Assembly (NCBI GenBank): GCA_035369845.1
Contig: DAOOVD010000019.1
Location: forward strand, 1-43,826
Direction: 5' to 3'
Source: DAOOVD01 sp035369845
GTDB taxonomy: Bacteria; Bacillota; Desulfotomaculia; Desulfotomaculales; Pelotomaculaceae
DNA length: 43,826 nt
A program made the position numbers and the translations under genes. Below are positions 42,178-43,826 of the stretch, in pieces (position 1 is the stretch's first letter; each line of letters starts with the position of its first letter). The notes beneath the pieces are model-generated. The model ran no database searches and had not been told where the DNA came from. It saw nothing but the letters and a program-made list of their open reading frames with translations.

Positions 42178-43644
42178 ATGGGACTCAAGACCAGAGAGGA
42201 CTACCTCAAATCACTGAAGGCAATGCGGCCCAACATTTACAAATTCGGAAAACTAATTGAAGACGTGACTACCGACCCGGCTACCCGCCGTACTGTCGAG
42301 AGCCATGCGAAAGCTTTTGACGCCTCCTATGATCCCGAGTTTGCCGACATCTTTACAACCGTGTCATCCTTCACCGGGGAAAAAGTGCACCGCTGGACCA
42401 CCTTGATGACCAACCTGGAAGAGATCATGTGCAACTCCAAGCTGAAACGGGCCATGTACCGCAAGACCGGCACTTGCGCGGGCGGGCTGTGCGTAGGCTG
42501 GAACAGCCTGAACGTGATGACCGCGGTTACCTACGAAATCGACAAGGAATACGGAACCAACTACTCTGAGCGCCTTAAAAAGTGGATTCTCTATGCCCAG
42601 GAAAACGCCCTGGTGGTGGCGGGCGCACTGACGGACGCCAAGGGCGACCGCAGCCTGAGGCCCTCCCAGCAGCCTGAGCCGGATACCAACGTGCACATCA
42701 AAGAAGTCCGCAGCGACGGCATCGTGATCAGCGGTGTCAAAGCAATGATCTGCGGCGTGGCCGCCTCGAACGAAATCTTCATCCTGCCGGGCAGCGGCTA
42801 CAGGGAGGAAGACAAGGATTTCGCGGTGGTATGCGTTGTTCCGCGCGACATTGAAGGCCTCACCATCGTTGAGACGCGGCGTCCCAGCGACACGAGGGAA
42901 TTTGAAGAGGGTTGGGATATTCCGGAAACGGGCATTACCCAGGCTTACCTGATTTTCCAAGACTGCTTTGTTCCGAACGACCGGGTATTCATGTGCAAGG
43001 AATACAAGTACAGCGGCAAAGTTATCGAGTACTTCACGGCCAACTACCGGGCCTGCATCGGCGCCTGCGTGGCCGGGCAGGGCGACGTGATGATCGGCGC
43101 CGGCGCCTTGATGGCCAGGGCCAACGGTCTCGCGGCTAGCACCTTCATGAACAAGATAATCGACATGGCCGTCAACAACGAAACCACCTACGGTGTGGGT
43201 ATCGGCGCAATGGCTCTCGGCAAGCAGCACCCGGCGGGTGTTTGGATTTCCGATTCGCTCATGGCGCATACCAACAAGGTGCATGTGGCAACCCTGCCCT
43301 ACGAAACCAAGCGCCTCTGCCAGGACATCGGCGGCGGCATAGTGGAAACCGGCTGCTTCCCCTCCTACAAAGACTTCCAGGATCCGAAATACGGCGGCAT
43401 TCTACAGAAAGTCGTCAAGGCAAGCGTGCGCTTCAGCGCCGAGACCAGGGCGCGTGCGGCCAGGCTGTCGGAATGGCTCACCCTTGGTGCGGGTGTTCCC
43501 GGCTGCATGCACGGCGGTGGTTCGCCTGACGGCGCCAAGCTTGTCGTAAGAGCGTTCACTCCTATCGACAAGTACGCCGAATACGCCAGCAAGATTGCGG
43601 GCATCACCGAAAACGTTACCGAGCCTGAAAAGAAAAAGAAATAG
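42178..43644 (+). CDS. 4-hydroxybutyryl-CoA dehydratase / HpaB-family flavoprotein with altered cluster ligands
   Basis: This is an FAD protein of the 4-hydroxyphenylacetate 3-hydroxylase (HpaB) family, nearest in length (488) and layout to 4-hydroxybutyryl-CoA dehydratase (AbfD), which uses FAD plus a 4Fe-4S cluster to form crotonyl-CoA. The landmarks DAKGDRSLRPSQQ and QDCFVPNDRVFMCKEY match that enzyme. In C. aminobutyricum AbfD, as I recall, the cluster ligands are a CX3C pair, a His and a Cys. Here the pair is CX4C (Cys100, Cys105), the final Cys is kept (Cys297), but Tyr290 replaces the His, and an extra Cys293 lies nearby. A cluster may be absent or bound differently. ATG after a purine-rich AAGGGGG run. 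It lies 72 bp downstream of the CoA-transferase, in the same operon. Confidence 0.8.
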   Translation: MGLKTREDYLKSLKAMRPNIYKFGKLIEDVTTDPATRRTVESHAKAFDASYDPEFADIFTTVSSFTGEKVHRWTTLMTNLEEIMCNSKLKRAMYRKTGTCAGGLCVGWNSLNVMTAVTYEIDKEYGTNYSERLKKWILYAQENALVVAGALTDAKGDRSLRPSQQPEPDTNVHIKEVRSDGIVISGVKAMICGVAASNEIFILPGSGYREEDKDFAVVCVVPRDIEGLTIVETRRPSDTREFEEGWDIPETGITQAYLIFQDCFVPNDRVFMCKEYKYSGKVIEYFTANYRACIGACVAGQGDVMIGAGALMARANGLAASTFMNKIIDMAVNNETTYGVGIGAMALGKQHPAGVWISDSLMAHTNKVHVATLPYETKRLCQDIGGGIVETGCFPSYKDFQDPKYGGILQKVVKASVRFSAETRARAARLSEWLTLGAGVPGCMHGGGSPDGAKLVVRAFTPIDKYAEYASKIAGITENVTEPEKKKK

Positions 43645-43691
43645 CGTTTCTTAAGCCGGTCAGTACACAGTCTGACCGGGATATTTCCGCG

Positions 43692-43716
43692 GCCGGGGGC
43701 CCAAAGCCCCCGGCCG
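43692..43716 (+). repeat. GC-rich hairpin after the dehydratase-like gene
   Basis: GGCCGGGGGC pairs with GCCCCCGGCC around a short CCAAA loop. No T-run follows, so it may mark an mRNA processing site. A smaller CCGGTCAG/CTGACCGG hairpin precedes it at 43655-43679. The next gene starts 78 bp later. Confidence 0.4.
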
Positions 43717-43793
43717 GCATAAAAAAGCCGTTGACGATAGGGAACAAGACAGCAGAACATCCCTGCAGAACAAATCACGAAAGGAGATAGCCC

Positions 43794-43826
43794 ATGAACT
43801 TTCAACTGACCGAAGAGCAGCAGTTA
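43794..43826 (+). CDS. Acyl-CoA dehydrogenase, N-terminal fragment cut by the window edge
   Basis: The ATG at 43794 has AAGGAG at 43781-43786 and the product begins MNFQLTEEQQL, the typical opening of bacterial acyl-CoA dehydrogenases (two to three residues, then LTEEQ). Only 11 codons are visible. Its place as third gene of the operon fits a pathway that takes an activated acid to an enoyl-CoA or back. Confidence 0.7.
   Translation, partial: MNFQLTEEQQL

Noticed and set aside
1..43826. tRNA or rRNA genes, CRISPR arrays, complete insertion sequences
   Set aside because: No cloverleaf, direct-repeat array or transposase was found by reading; a dedicated scan was not possible here.

Overview
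The window looks like a chromosome segment of an anaerobic, endospore-forming Firmicute of the Desulfotomaculum/Pelotomaculum type. This is inferred from gene content: an alpha/beta-type small acid-soluble spore protein, two SleL/YaaH-like spore-type GH18 enzymes, a class II (B12-dependent) ribonucleotide reductase, a membrane pyrophosphatase, sigma-54 regulation, and a CoA-transferase / 4-hydroxybutyryl-CoA-dehydratase-like / acyl-CoA-dehydrogenase operon. I could not run a database search, so the genus is a guess. I saw no tRNA, rRNA, CRISPR array, intact insertion sequence or phage gene.

Layout. 0-6.3 kb: two GH18 enzymes (one with LysM domains and a signal peptide, one with neither) around a geranylgeranyl-reductase-family flavoprotein, an APC amino-acid permease and a metallo-beta-lactamase-fold hydrolase. 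6.6-11.3 kb: an export operon (membrane fusion protein, two ABC ATPases, one ABC-2 permease, TetR regulator) with a candidate operator at its front and a strong terminator at its end. 11.3-17 kb, minus strand: pyrophosphatase, ribonucleotide reductase, a lone acyl-CoA dehydrogenase. 17-24.7 kb: a secreted beta-propeller protein, a membrane diguanylate cyclase, an amidohydrolase, an XRE regulator facing a small DUF2007-like protein, an unlisted 49-residue membrane peptide, an unknown protein and a Sir2-like protein. 25.1-32.1 kb: an SsuABC/NitT-type importer followed by a MacB/LolD-like export system. 32.1-38.2 kb: YkgJ-type cysteine-cluster protein, MFS transporter, thioredoxin reductase, SASP, a cyclic-nucleotide-binding/DUF2225 fusion, a small basic protein and an FmdB-type zinc ribbon. 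38.4-43.8 kb: a PAS/sigma-54 activator and the acyl-CoA operon next to it.

The most interesting part is 38.4-43.8 kb. The activator gene has its own -24/-12 promoter. Downstream lie its terminator, two near-identical inverted repeats 55 bp apart (candidate upstream activator sites), a second -24/-12 promoter, and then the CoA-transferase, dehydratase-like flavoprotein and acyl-CoA dehydrogenase genes. The dehydratase-like protein keeps the family's cysteines but has Tyr where the family's iron-sulfur His ligand is expected, and one extra residue between its first two cysteines. It may therefore be a catalytically different branch.

The second theme is a family of dispersed intergenic repeats (six copies or fragments near 6.3, 15.5, 22.8, 24.9, 27.7 and 37.7 kb). 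They share sequence blocks in both orientations, and one copy sits against the start of the ribonucleotide reductase gene and the stop codon of the neighbouring acyl-CoA dehydrogenase.
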